Position numbers and translations under genes: made by a program. The notes below the pieces were generated by a model. That model was not told where the DNA came from, did no database searches, and worked only from the letters and a program-made list of their open reading frames with translations. DNA of 64,000 nt from Tigriopus japonicus (Eukaryota; Arthropoda; Copepoda; Harpacticoida; Harpacticidae), in assembly GCA_010645155.1 (NCBI GenBank), contig CM021322.1, positions 12,788,454-12,852,453 on the forward strand, given 5' to 3'. The first letter of the stretch is position 1. Every line of letters begins with the position of its first letter. Shown here piece by piece: positions 33,039 through 44,685 of the stretch.

Positions 33039-34406
33039 CAGGGTGACACATAAATCTTTGCTTGTTGGCAATCATAACAAAAACACTTATTTTTGCCTTA
33101 CTAATTGCAAACGAAGAAGGTTTACAAAAAAAAAATGTTCATCAGTCATTTACAAACTACTTTTATATTTTACACATTTTTGTCAGGTTGTAGGAAAACA
33201 CCAGAATGAATTGATTTCCTTAGGCTCTTTTTTTGGGAAAAGTTGATGTGTCCATTATTTAAAAAGTGCCTGAAGGACAATATACAACTGCCCCTTTATG
33301 CTTGGTTTCCGTGGATTGGATTTTTGATGATGGTTCAATGGTAGCTTAAAGAGCAAATCAAATTTTATAACATGATGTGAATTCTGTTTGAGTCGGGTTG
33401 TATGAGTGTTGGAAAAATCCAATGAAGGTTTTCAATTGTCTGGATGCAATTTAGGCTTTTGGGACCGTCAGAAGACATTTGCGCCTACTAATTTTGACAA
33501 ACTATGTCAAGTTAATATGACTAAATAATCTTGTATTCAATTGATCCAACTTTAATCATGGTCAAAGGCACCCTCCATATGTATTACAGCAATTACTAGT
33601 GATGTCATCATTTTTGGCGGGAAAAAAAGTTCGGAAGACCTGTGTTTCTGATGAGCGTGCGAGGTAACTAAAACGAAGGTTTAGGCCTGGTGATTGAAAC
33701 AATGCCTTTCTTATCTGCACAAATTGAAGTTGAAATAGCAATTCTTGACATTATTTTTGCAAAAAAGTGTGTTTTGTTACTTTTGTCTAAAATTTCGCTA
33801 CATAAGTTGAGAGGGTTCTTCCGAACTTTGAAATTAGGAATGCCCGACTTTGAATAACAAGATGGCCAGAGGAGATCGGGTCCTGTGGCAACTAAACCTA
33901 AAACATATAATTTGTTTAATTGAAGGCTTCCATTTCTCCATTTGTTTTCAAATGACTTTGCAATACTTCTCAACATACATTAACCATGCTATTGCCCATA
34001 AATGCAACATTTTTACAAAAATCTGACCCTTGTAAACTGAGATTTTTTTTAGCAAGTCTACACTGCTAACGGCAGCATGTCCGTAAAATGATACGGTAAT
34101 CACTCCCATAGTAACTGATTTGGGTGTCATTATGAAATACGAGATCAAGACAGCTCTTGCACAATACTTTTTCGAAAACAATCAGGAATTATGGACATTG
34201 GAAATGTTGCCGGAATCTAGCTATGGGGATCAAGTTCCTTTGGCACCATTGTTCACTCGTATGGAAAAGTGTAAAAGTTAAAAGTAGCTGATTGAAAGAT
34301 GTACAGCAAAAGCTATTTTTAGGTTTTAATCTTTCATTATTGAAAAGCGAAGGTATACAAGATTTTGTCTTGTTTCTGAGGCGGCAAAGATTTATGTGTC
34401 ACAGTG
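33039..34406. mobile_element. Tc1/mariner-like element, decayed, nested in the palindromic element
   Basis: Ends CAGGGTGACACATAAATC and its complement GATTTATGTGTCACAGTG lie 1.37 kb apart, flanked by TA on both sides (33037-33038, 34407-34408). TA duplication and size fit Tc1/mariner. Minus-strand frames at 33668-33976 and 33948-34181 may be relics of a transposase, but I cannot identify catalytic residues. Removing the element restores the left arm of the surrounding palindrome. Confidence 0.8.
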
Positions 34407-35131
34407 TAGTGACGTCTTTGGTTCTTTCAAGAAAGTGACCGGTAGCAATAGCAAAAATTGACCCAAAACATTACTGAATTCCACAGTTGATTCATCAATT
34501 TCATAGTTGTCATTTACCTGGTCACACATTCCAAATGTTCCCGTCCTTTTGTCCGCTCAACAGTTGGCGACGTGGGAGCATTGAGATATATTAATACTAG
34601 AGTGAGTGTAAGCCTAAAATGTGTCTCCGGTCGCCAATTGTTAAGGGGACAAAAGTGCGGGAACATTTGAAATGAGTGACCAGGCAAATGACAATTATGA
34701 AATTGATGAATCAAATGTGGAATTCAGTTATGTTTTTGGGTCATCTTTTGTTATTGCAAGTGATCACTTTCTTGAAGGAACTGAAGTTGTCACTAGGTGA
34801 CAATTTCTTGAATTTGAATATTTCAACTAGGAACTTTTTTGCCAATACGTACATTGAATAAGTCATTGGTACAAATTGAACACAAATTTAAGCTTTTGCG
34901 TTAAATGGGGTTAATCCAATACATATATGGACAAAAACTAACTTGTGGCTTCAAGAACGAGTTAAAAAAGTTGGTCTTGATTCACATGTTTGGTCACACT
35001 AATTGCCCGCTCAACAGTTGTGATGGCGACATTTTCCTCATAAATTCAACACATTCCACCACGCTTGCCAAATCAGCCTGACTACAGCTTGCACGCTTTT
35101 TAGTGATTAATAATTGATCTACGAGGGATAT

Positions 35132-35694
35132 CCAGACTAGAGGTAGACTGGGCTTGTAACTCAATTAAATGTACGATTTTCGGATTGTTGTCAAAAATTG
35201 AAATAAAGATTCATCTCTTGTGAACAGATGTTATTTTACAAATTTTGTTCTTAGACAAGCTTGCTCGAAGCTATGATTTAATTAGGCAAGGCATGTTGGT
35301 TGACCCCTGTATACATAGAAAATAAGCGTCGAGAGGGAGCAATTTGACAAAAATGATGTTTCTTTTAAGGCTAAGGTGTCTCAAATTGAAATTTAGCATT
35401 TTTTCAGGACAAATGTTCACCAAACATAGAAATATGAGTATGAGCAACATCTTTACTTTACAAATTATTGGATGTTGACGAGCTTCTCGCTCTTGACGTC
35501 CATTTTTTAAACGTGCAGGGGTCACCCAACATACCTTGTCTAATTAAATCATAGCTTCGAACAAGTTTGTCTGACAACAAAATTTGTTAAATAACATCTG
35601 CTCACAAAGAGTTGAATCTTTATTTCAATTTTTGACAACAATCCGAAAATGGTGCAATTTAACGAAATACAGGCCCAGTCTACCTATCGTCTGG
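35132..35694. mobile_element. inverted-repeat element (second of the nest)
   Basis: CCAGACTAGAGGTAGACTGG at the left and its near complement at the right start arms of about 175 bp (35132-35310 and 35515-35694) around 200 bp of interior. The interior and right arm include ATGGACGTCAAGAGCGAG on the minus strand, and an equivalent ATGGCTGTCAAGAGCGAG occurs in the related copy at 60063-60530. The element lies 10 bp from the preceding palindromic element. Confidence 0.75.
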
Positions 35695-36432
35695 ATTAGA
35701 GCGCTATAATAAAAGAGTACGCGCATGTGCCATTTTGGTCCCAAGACGTCGTTTCCATTGTACTGTGGTTCTTGGGTTCGACCTGTTTGAGGCAACTTTC
35801 CCTATGCACTATTTACTACCAAATTGACGCTCATGATCTCAGCTTACCTTTGAAAGCATAATGTTTGACCTTTTTAGCCTTTGAAGGCCAAGATGGGCTA
35901 ACACCATGGGTGCCGGAAGATAACCTTCTCGTTCTCCTTAAACCTCGATGCGCATTCAATCCCAGTGCTGCTGTGAATTGACTCGGTAATGTCAGCTCTT
36001 GATGAATTTCCACGCTGATTTGCATTGAGTTTCTTACTTTTTAGGAAAACTTAATCTAACTAGGTAAGAAATTGATTGGTGAATATTTAGAACGTCACTT
36101 GAAGCCATTAGGGCGTTTTCCTTGTGCACATTATTACATGGTCATGTGAAATGACTTTTTTGTTGAACAATTATCTGGCAGCCCTGGTGAAGTTGCGCAT
36201 TCGTAGCAGTCGTCAGGCTGACAGTGCTACAGACTGTTATGCCTAACTTTGTAAAAAGTTTTGATATTTTGTACTCATAATATATATGACAGAAGCTATT
36301 TAAGTAAGTTTTTGCAATTCACCTATCAATTTTTGATGTCACTAATTATTACATTGAACTAAAGAAACTCATGGGATAGATGTATCATTTCAGCTATTGG
36401 ACTCATTGCCCCTAAATATCTGTTCAACCCCT
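35695..36432. repeat. left arm of a 0.7-kb inverted repeat
   Basis: The arm pairs with 41438-42145 in inverted orientation at very high identity (a few differences per 100 bp by eye). It begins TAGAGCGCTATAATAAAAGA and ends near ATCATTTCAGCTATTGGACT. It includes a 64-codon minus-strand frame (36025-35831) repeated in the other arm. TA at the outer ends of both arms would fit a TA-duplicating DNA element. Confidence 0.85.
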
Positions 36433-36960
36433 TCTTGTGCGTCCTTCAAATCAAGACTGTTGACTTTTGCTCCCACCTAATATTATTTTAACCTAGAGTC
36501 TCATGTTTTCTCTTCTCTATCATTTATTCAGGCTCTCCACATGTCTTTTTTTATTTTTTTCTTCTCACCAATAACCTCTATGTATTTTTACAATGTTCTG
36601 GGTGGTAAATCAATGTAAGAATGACTTTTGATTTGAGAATATTTTGCTGAAGGGAAGTTGATTTTTTTTCAATGGCATCTGGAAAAAGTTCTTTCCAGTA
36701 AAAGAGTGTTATCAAACAAATTAAGCTGGGGATTCCGGACTCAAAATGGCTGGGGATGTGTCAGAGTTGAGACCAACCCTTCAAAAACTTAATAAAAAAT
36801 TTGATTATAATTTTCAAGCTGTTTCAACAATCAATCAAAACAAATTTTTCCTGTACTACAAAACACCCAAGCCATGTTCTGATCCATTCTTAGCCAGTTT
36901 AGACCCCAAATCTCCAGCTAAAATTGTTCAAATATGCTTATTGTTTATTGTTTATTGTTA
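36433..36960. other. interior of the inverted-repeat element, left of the LINE
   Basis: A 71-codon plus-strand frame (36746-36961) starts MAGDVSELRPTLQKLNKKFD and runs into the LINE 3' tail. It could be the start of an element-encoded protein cut by the LINE, but I do not recognise it. Confidence 0.35.
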
Positions 36961-37038
36961 AAACCACTCCAACACCACAGAGTGGTTGATAGGGGAGTAA
37001 AGGTAGGATGGATATAGATGGGGTGAATAAGTCAAGGA

Positions 37039-39825
37039 TTATGAAATATTTGGTAAATTGTCGTAGAAAAGGCTAAGCTGTCGTTTAAAAGAAGGGAACG
37101 AAGTCTCCGAACGCATGAGTAGAGGGAGGGCATTCCAACTTGTGATCACTCGAATTAAAAAAGACTTTTCCCTGGCGATGGAACGAGCATGGGGGGTCCA
37201 GAGGTGTTCGTGTAATGATGCTCTCGTTTCTCGATGAATTTTGTCCCTCAAGTAATAAAAGGGCGTGTCATTCTTTTGTCCAATTTCCACGGTCACAAGG
37301 CCCCTGATAAGTTTGAAGGTCCACAACAACTCACTCTTCTCCCTACGGCGTTCCAGGGACTCAATTCCAAACTTAGAGAGGCGTTCGGAATATTGTAGCC
37401 CAGTCACGCATGGAAACCCTTTCGTGAAACGGCGCAAAACGGATTCATGTTTTATGACATCTTTCTTGAACATGGGGGTCCACACCGGGTAACCATATTC
37501 CAAAGACGAACGAACATATGTATTAAAGAGTTTAATGAGAACTCTTGGACACCGAGTTGTAAAATGTCTCCTAATGAAGCCAGCCGTCCTGTTTGCCTTT
37601 GAGGAAACGTAAGCAACGTGGTTTGAGAAGTTTAGTTTGTTGTCGATTTGTATGCCGAGGTCCTTGTGTACCTCAACAAGGGCTAGAGGCTCACCATTGA
37701 TATTATAACGAACAGGAACCCACGTCGAGCCAAAACGTTGAACAACGCACTTTGAATTGTTAAAGCGCATCCCGTGGGCCCTTGCCCAGTTCTGAACGCA
37801 GTCAAGATCTGCTTGGAGATGATCCACGTCAAGTTGAGAAGAAATACGTCGAGAAATCCTTGCGTCGTCGGCAAATAACGCCAGGCTAGTACCAGGGGAT
37901 ACTTGGAGACTATTGATGAACACAAGGAATAGGACAGGTCCTAAAACACTGCCTTGGGGCACGCCGGACAAGATATTCTTCCATGAAGAGGTATGACCGG
38001 CAACCAGCACCCGTTGTCTTCGATTAGTTAGCCAGTCACCGATCCAATTTAGGAGATGGCCTCCAATTCCAACATTCCACAAGGTCTTGAGCAGAATGGA
38101 ATGTGGGACACTATCGAATGCTTTAGAGAAATCCAGGTGAATGGTATCCATACAACTCCTATCATCAAGGACCCGAGTAATTTGATCGCAGTGTTCAATT
38201 AGGTTCGATGTGCATGATTTTCCATTTCTGAAGCCGTGTTGTTTGCTTGACAATATTTCGTTTCCTTCCAAGTGGTTGACTATCCTTTTTTTAATCAACC
38301 GCTCCATGAGCCTCCCCACAACCGAGGTCAGAGAGATAGGGCGATAATTTTTGGGGTCTCGTGTATCTTTTCCTTTTGACAACGGGATAACATTTGCACG
38401 CTTCCAATCTTGTGGAACAACGCCATCCATCATTGTCTTGTTATAAATCATGGACATGGGCAGGGCTGCTGATCCACCAAGTGCCTTAAGAACAGTCTGC
38501 GAGATCCCATCTGGTCCAGAACTATTTGAGCGCTTGAGTCCCCTCACTTCTTCAAGAACATCCAAGTATGAGAAGGTCAAGAATGTGACTGAACCGTCAT
38601 GAACACGTGCACTGGGTGGATCCGCAAAATGGGTCGGCAAACGTTCGAAGGTGTTCGCAAATTCCTCATTTAAGAGGTCTCCAACACCATTAAGATCACT
38701 CACAATAGTTCCGTGTGGGCCAACGAGTGGGCCAATGGATTCTTTGGCCTTTCTTTTGCTATTTACATAGTTATAAAAAGCTTTTTGGTCCCCAGTGTTT
38801 GACAAGCGTTCCTCAAACCTGACTTTCGCCAACCTGACTTCTCTTTTCAAGTCAGACCTCAGCCTTTTGAACTCATCATGGTAGTATTTGATTTTGGTAA
38901 CCTGGAACTTTTTCCACATGCGTGACTTTCTCTTCGTAGCTCTCAGCAAATCATTTGTTAGCCAGGGTGGGCGCCTCTTCTCTTTAAGTTCTCTCATGGG
39001 AATATAACACCTTCGTCCATGGTCCATCGCGTCCCGAAATACCGACCATGAATCTTCAACGTTATTGCAAGCAACAATTGATAGCCAGTCAAATTGATTT
39101 AAGAAATTCGAATAGGATATCCAGTCAGCGTTTTTGAAGTCTGGTATCGATTTTGTTTCCTCTTCTTTGTGTCCGATCAACAACCCAACCTCAATAAGAC
39201 AATGGTCGCTGAGCGATAAGTGCCACATATTTTGAATGTACTTGACATAGTTTGCCTCATTTGTTAGAACAAGGTCTAGAACGTTTCCACCAATATGGGT
39301 GGGACGAATCATCAATTGTTCCAAAAAACCATCATTGACGGCAACTAAGAAATCGAAGTCTGAACCCGATTAGCCACTCCCAGTAGACCAATCGATTCCA
39401 GGATAATTGAAATCCCCAACTATGATTGAGTCATCGCAACGAGAGGCCAAAAACGCATTTAGGTCATACCGTTCTTGGACATTTGCTCCAGGGGAGAGAT
39501 AAACACAGAAGACGAATCCAATACGAAGTCCACAAACCCCTGGATGATCAACACTCACACTAACACTTGAAAGACCGGTCTTGCATAAGGCCAAAGTTCC
39601 CCCACCACGCCCATTTTTTGTGTCTTGTCTGTCCTTCCTGGACACGATATGATAGCCGGGAAAATTTAGTTCATTATCAGAGATGTCGTCGTGAAGCCAC
39701 GTTTCCGCAATAAGCAACAGGTCTGGAGATTGACTAGATAATAGGACTTGAATATCCACTAACTTGTTAACAATACTTCTTGCATTTAAATATTGAAGTT
39801 TGAAAGGCATTTCAAAGCTTGTCAT
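37039..39825 (-). mobile_element. LINE ORF2, endonuclease and reverse transcriptase, one nonsense codon
   Basis: A minus-strand frame runs from MTSFEMPFKLQYLNARS (39825) to 37039 with a single in-frame TAA near 39370; otherwise it is continuous, about 929 codons. Residues about 8-230 are the EEP endonuclease (LNARSIVNK, LIAETWLHD, IVGDFNYPGIDW before the stop, LSDHCLIE after it). Reverse transcriptase follows with SSGPDGIS, NYRPISLTS, HLDFSKAFDSVPH, SGVPQGSVLGPVLF and an intact FADD. The C-terminal segment contains LEYGYPVWTP and LERRREKSELLWTFKL. CR1/Jockey group by style. With only one stop and an intact catalytic box this is the youngest-looking LINE of the window. A decayed relative lies at 57537-58590. 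Confidence 0.93.
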
Positions 39826-39861
39826 TGAGATCGAGGAGTGCGAATGTAAAACAAAATGTTG

Positions 39862-41043
39862 TTATTCCGAGGGAGGATCTTGTTCTCCATCCACATCGGT
39901 TGATTCACTAGCACGATTCGGGGGATTATCACGAATAGTAATATTACCACCCGCAGCGCCTGAGGGGCCCTCGCGAACAATGAACTGATGATTTTCTCGG
40001 TCCATTAAGGGAGATCTCCCTCTAGTTGTCATGTGATGAGCGGCATTTACCTTGATCTTCTTAGAATCCAATTTATTTGGTATCTTGGATCTCGTATCTC
40101 CAAGCACAGAGTCGCTTGGGGACGGGATATCAAGCAACCGCGATTGATTCTTAAAATTCTCAGGTGGTTTTGATCGATTTTCATTTTCTGCCGTTTCGCC
40201 CGCTTTTGAAAAGTTCGTCATTAATACATTGCCACCCCTGCGAGGGCCACCACTCGGTAGTGATCTGGAGCTGGTTTCAGTACGAAGATTTCCTTCATCA
40301 TGCTCTGTAGAGTTTTCTTCGATCCTTCGCCCCTCCTGAGGTGGAGAAACATCTACATTTCCAGGGCCTTGAGTTGGACAATCTCTTCCAATATGTCCTT
40401 GTTCACCGCACCTGAAGCACCGACGTATCTGATCCCGGTGTTGAATAAAGATCTTTCTACCCCTAACTTGAACGAAGTCAGGGATCACCGCAGAGGGTTT
40501 GATTTCCACATGGATCTTCTTGTGGCCATTCCACACGCCATCGATCAGAGTATCAGCAGCAAACACTTCCTTGGTCACAGGAGATTTAGCCACTGCAAAA
40601 GAGCGGATTACTTCCAGCAATTCCTCATCAGATGCAAAATATTGCACGTTGAGGAACCGTAGTGCCGAGGAGCCCCCTCGAATACTGCATTTCCAGGTGA
40701 CTGACTCATAGGTCCGCTCAAAGTGAAGAGAGCTACCAAATCGTTCAGAGACATTAATTTCTTGCTTTGTTATCAGTCTGACGGTGTTCTTGGGTCCCCC
40801 CGCTTGACCTATCATCACAATGTCAACTGGCTTCAATCCAAGGCTGGTAACAATAAAGTCGCCAACAACCTTGGGAGAGGGTCGTCTCAGCGACTCAGAA
40901 CACTCGAAATCAAGCACAAGAGGTCTTGGCAATCCAATTCTGTTTGGACTCTCACTAAAATTTGTACGATCGTCGACACGTCCCAAAGCTCCAAGTATGC
41001 CATTGGAGGCTTCCAAATATGACTTCGTTGGTGATCGAATCAT
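39862..41043 (-). CDS. LINE ORF1 with CCHC zinc knuckle
   Basis: Nucleic-acid-binding partner of the LINE ORF2. The 393-codon frame is intact. The N-terminal half (about residues 60-215) has the look of a fold related to RNA-recognition modules. It is followed by one CCHC knuckle, C-x2-C-x4-H-x4-C (CFRCGEQGHIGRDC, about residue 210-225), and a long charged, disordered tail ending DPPSE. The stop lies 37 bp before the ORF2 start. The element's 5' end lies somewhere above 41043; a poly-purine stretch at 41208-41230 may be near it. Confidence 0.88.
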   Translation of the reverse strand: MIRSPTKSYLEASNGILGALGRVDDRTNFSESPNRIGLPRPLVLDFECSESLRRPSPKVVGDFIVTSLGLKPVDIVMIGQAGGPKNTVRLITKQEINVSERFGSSLHFERTYESVTWKCSIRGGSSALRFLNVQYFASDEELLEVIRSFAVAKSPVTKEVFAADTLIDGVWNGHKKIHVEIKPSAVIPDFVQVRGRKIFIQHRDQIRRCFRCGEQGHIGRDCPTQGPGNVDVSPPQEGRRIEENSTEHDEGNLRTETSSRSLPSGGPRRGGNVLMTNFSKAGETAENENRSKPPENFKNQSRLLDIPSPSDSVLGDTRSKIPNKLDSKKIKVNAAHHMTTRGRSPLMDRENHQFIVREGPSGAAGGNITIRDNPPNRASESTDVDGEQDPPSE

Positions 41044-41437
41044 TTTTGTACGGTAGGGTTCCTCAAACCAAATGAAAGGGCACCGATCCTCGATCCCCCG
41101 TACAATAGGTATAAAAACGTATGTTCACAGAAGCAAATGGTATCAAAAAATTTACAAGTACTTGGGGAGCACAATTTTCTGACGTCCTTCCTCTTCGAGA
41201 ACGAACGCAAAAAAAAAAGAAAAAAAAAAAGTATCCATTCATAAAAGTGAGTATTTCATTTAGGTAATTTATTTTCATTTAAACATATAGCAAAATCAGT
41301 ATGAAGTTCTTTGTTGCAATATTTTTGATGAGTTTGTGATTCAGCAAGACCAAACACAACTTCTTTGCATATTTGATTCATAAGTTTTAAACATTTGATG
41401 CGAAGAAAGAACCATTACAATTTGCTTTATTTCAAGT
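41044..41437. other. LINE 5' region and interior of inverted-repeat element
   Basis: It includes an A-rich tract (41208-41230). The border between LINE leader and host element could not be fixed because no target duplication was found. Confidence 0.35.
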
Positions 41438-42145
41438 CCAAAAGTTGAAATGATACTTCTTTCCCATGAGCTTCTTTAGTTCAATGTTACAATTAGTGAC
41501 AAAGTCAAAAATTGATAGGTGAATTGCAAAAACTTACTTTAATAGCTTCTGTCATATATATTATGAGGACAAAATATCAAAACTTTTTACAAAGTTAGGC
41601 ATAACAGTTTGTAGCACCGTCAGCCTGACGACTGCTTCGAATGCGCAACTTCACCAGGGCTGCCAGATAATTGTTCAACATAAAAGTCATTTCACATGAC
41701 AATGCAATATTGTGCGCAAGGAAAACGCTCTAATGGCTTCAAATGACGTTCTAAATATTCACCAATCAATTTCTTACCTAGTTAGATTAAGTTTTCCTAA
41801 AAAGTAAGAAACTCAATGCAAATCAGCGTGGAAATTCATCAAGAGCTGACATTACCGAGTCAATTCACAGCAACACTGGGCTTGAATGCGCATCGAGGTT
41901 TAAGGAGAACGAGAAGGTTATCTTCCGGCACCCATGGTGTTGGCCCGTCTTGGCCTTCAAAGGCTAAAAAGGTCAAACATTATGCTTTCAAAGGTAAGCT
42001 GAGATCATGAGCGTCAATTTGGTAGTAAATAGTGCATAGGGAAAGTTGCCCCAAACAGGTCGAACCCAAGAACCACAGTACAATGGAACCGACGTCTTGG
42101 GACCAAAATGGCACATGCGCGTACTCTTTTATTATAGCGCTCTAG
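41438..42145. repeat. right arm of the 0.7-kb inverted repeat
   Basis: Inverted copy of 35695-36432. It carries the 64-codon frame on the plus strand (41816-42010, MQISVEIHQELTLPSQF), with only a few residue differences from the other arm, and a GTAAGC donor-like site in the same place near the frame's end. Confidence 0.85.
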
Positions 42146-42398
42146 TCGAGACTCGAGACTCGTTGAAGATATCGAGAGTACGGTGATAAAAATTTCTGTT
42201 TAAGTGTTTGCTCAAATGCCAAGGCTTCCAATTACGATTTTTGATGTCACAGTGTCATAATAAAGATATCTTGTGAAGACATACATATTAAAAGTAGCTC
42301 AAATAACTTTATTAATTCACTTAAAACCTTAAAACCAATATATTTTCCCCCAACCATATTAATAGATATTGGAGGGTCTTTAGTTCTGAATTGATGCG

Positions 42399-42727
42399 AA
42401 ATTTGATCTATATCTATTGAGAAGATTAATAACTATCCTTACTTTAAGACTTTATAATGCATCGAATTATGCCATGAAATGCTCCGACTATATGTTGCAG
42501 CGATTGCCAAGAAAAGTAATNNNNNNNNNNNNNNNNNNNNNNNNNNNNNNNNNNNNNNNNNNNNNNNNNNNNNNNNNNNNNNNNNNNNNNNNNNNNNNNN
42601 NNNGCGAAATTTGATCTATATCTATTGAGAAGATTAATAACTATCCTTACAATAAGACTTTATAATGCATCGAATTATGCCATGAAATGCTCCGACTATA
42701 TGTTGCAGCGATTGCCAAGAAAAGTAA
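42399..42727. repeat. gap flanked by a duplicated 122-bp sequence (assembly artefact likely)
   Basis: 42399-42520 and 42604-42727 are almost identical, both starting GCGAAATTTGATCTATATC and ending AGAAAAGTAAT, on either side of an 83-N gap. The simplest reading is one locus assembled twice at contig ends. Confidence 0.85.
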
Positions 42728-44683
42728 TTTACATTTTCGATGTCGCAAAAATAAATGATAGTTAAAACTGACTTAAAGTTTTCACTTTTTAATTAGGTTT
42801 TCGTAAATCATTTTTGATAAGGTAGAATTACATAAATTTAAAAGTTATTGATGATCTGCGCATATTTGAAAACTAAACTTTTACTACAACGTTAATTTTT
42901 GGTTCAAAAAGTGCAATATTTGCAACAAACAGTTTGCATTGTAATTTTGCGAAAATTGGACCTTACGTCTTACTATGTTTGATAAAAGTACCAAAGAAAA
43001 AATAATCCAAAACATACCTTATAAGTAGTATAATATAAATTTGAAGTCTTGCCATTTGAGCAAACACTTTCACAGAGCATAGCTAACCACCGTGAGAGGA
43101 GAATAAAGGGTCTTCATATGTATTAAAAATATTTCTTAAGACATAACACATATCAAGTCGCCAATTTCCGTGAATCGTTTCAGCCTAGATTGAAAAGTAG
43201 GCACCCCGATCTTGATTTTTATTTTTCAAATTTAATTTTTTATACGTGACACAATTCCTATCTTTGTTGGATACCCTGTTTTATCGATAACTGAATATGT
43301 TGTTTTGGTAGGGAAATTGTGTGAAAAACTTCTCCAAACTAAGATACGTTTGACATATTGAGAGCTTTATCTTATTAACTAAGATTAAGTTAATTTTATT
43401 TATTAACTAATTATATTTATTATTATTAACAAAACAAAACTATGTGTCTTACAATATTTACACGTAGACGAGCAACAAGCCTAATTCTGGTGTTTGTAAT
43501 ATAAAATCCTATTTATTACTTTAGCTCAACCGTCCAATTGTGGAATTGTGTTCGTTCCTAAAAAAAAAAAACTTTCTTAGTGCGCGTGTGTTTGGAATAT
43601 TAAGGAAAAAGTGACTATCCGTAAATTAAGTGCCTCGTTACTAACATAAGTTTTTTAATTGGAAGTTGCAACTGTTTTCTCGTTTCAGAAAGAAGCATTT
43701 CGAAAGCATATAGGTCAGTTATTAAGGGCATTTGGAAGTTTAGTACAGGCTGCGTAGGGTATTAATGTAGCAACTTTGGCGGGTTGGTGTGACTGCATTC
43801 GTACACGTATAAGCTTGAAATTTTGTGAGCAGGATATTAACTTAAATAATCATGTTTATGCAAAAAACAATGGAGAAATATGAATTTAGATTCCAAACTC
43901 GTAGAAAAAGGGATTCGCATTGGGACAACACAGGATACTTCATAGGTTTTAAGATTTAGTATTTTGTTGTTGCAGAGCATTTGCCTGTTAGACCTCTTCT
44001 GGGCTATGAATTCAGCCGTGAAAGAAGTATCCCCTTTAGAATTGATTAATTCTCACCTGTTCTAGTCAACAAACGAGGAACTTAGGCTTAAACACAATCT
44101 AATTTGTACTTTGACTTTGTATGCTCCCGCTTTGCTTCAACCACACTTCCAAATGTCTTCAACAACTCTTTTATCAGGAAAACCATACTGAGTACAATCT
44201 TGGAGCAGAGGCTGTTTTAAATGTAGCTGATAAATAGAGTGAGGCTATGTAACAGATGGATTTTGACAAACCTTTTTTTTGGCTGTTTGCACAAAAATAA
44301 ACATTTTTGGGGTTTTACAAGTTACATTCTGCATTTTATAAAATCTTAAGAGGCAATGTCTTGCTAAAAAAGAACAATTTTGGGTCATATTTTTAACTTA
44401 AAAATCTTTTTTGCAATTTCTTTTTTTCTGCCCTCTACTGATGAACTACTACTAACTTTTTGTTTTTGCCTTGAACTTTGCAACTTATTGACTCGAACTA
44501 CACCCCGCATTTGAGTTTTGGGTTCATCGAGAAGAATCATTTTCCTAAGTTGGTCCTAAGTTGGTTCCTAAGCCTGGGAATAAACTAGAGAACTTTCGTT
44601 TGTACTCTTTGATACTAAAAGTAAATCAAAGATGTCAATAATGCCCCTAACAGTTCACCTTTTAAGCAAAAAATACATGTTTT
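42728..44683. other. 2 kb of AT-rich sequence without a recognised gene
   Basis: Long runs of A, T and ATT repeats (43375-43440). No frame with protein character and no copy of the repeats found elsewhere. Confidence 0.45.
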
Positions 44684-44685
44684 TA

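Larger units (their letters stand above)
32368..35121. mobile_element. long palindromic (foldback-like) element carrying two nested insertions
   Basis: The left arm is 32368-32436, 32792-33038 and 34407-34575. The right arm, 34625-35121, is its inverted copy. Both ends read TAGATCA(T/A)TTATTAATCAC inwards. Aligning the arms identifies two insertions in the left arm: a MITE (32437-32791) and a Tc1/mariner-like element (33039-34406). Without them the element is about 1 kb with arms of roughly 480 bp and a 50-bp centre. A partial third copy lies at 63535-63870. No transposase was seen in the arms. Confidence 0.8.
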
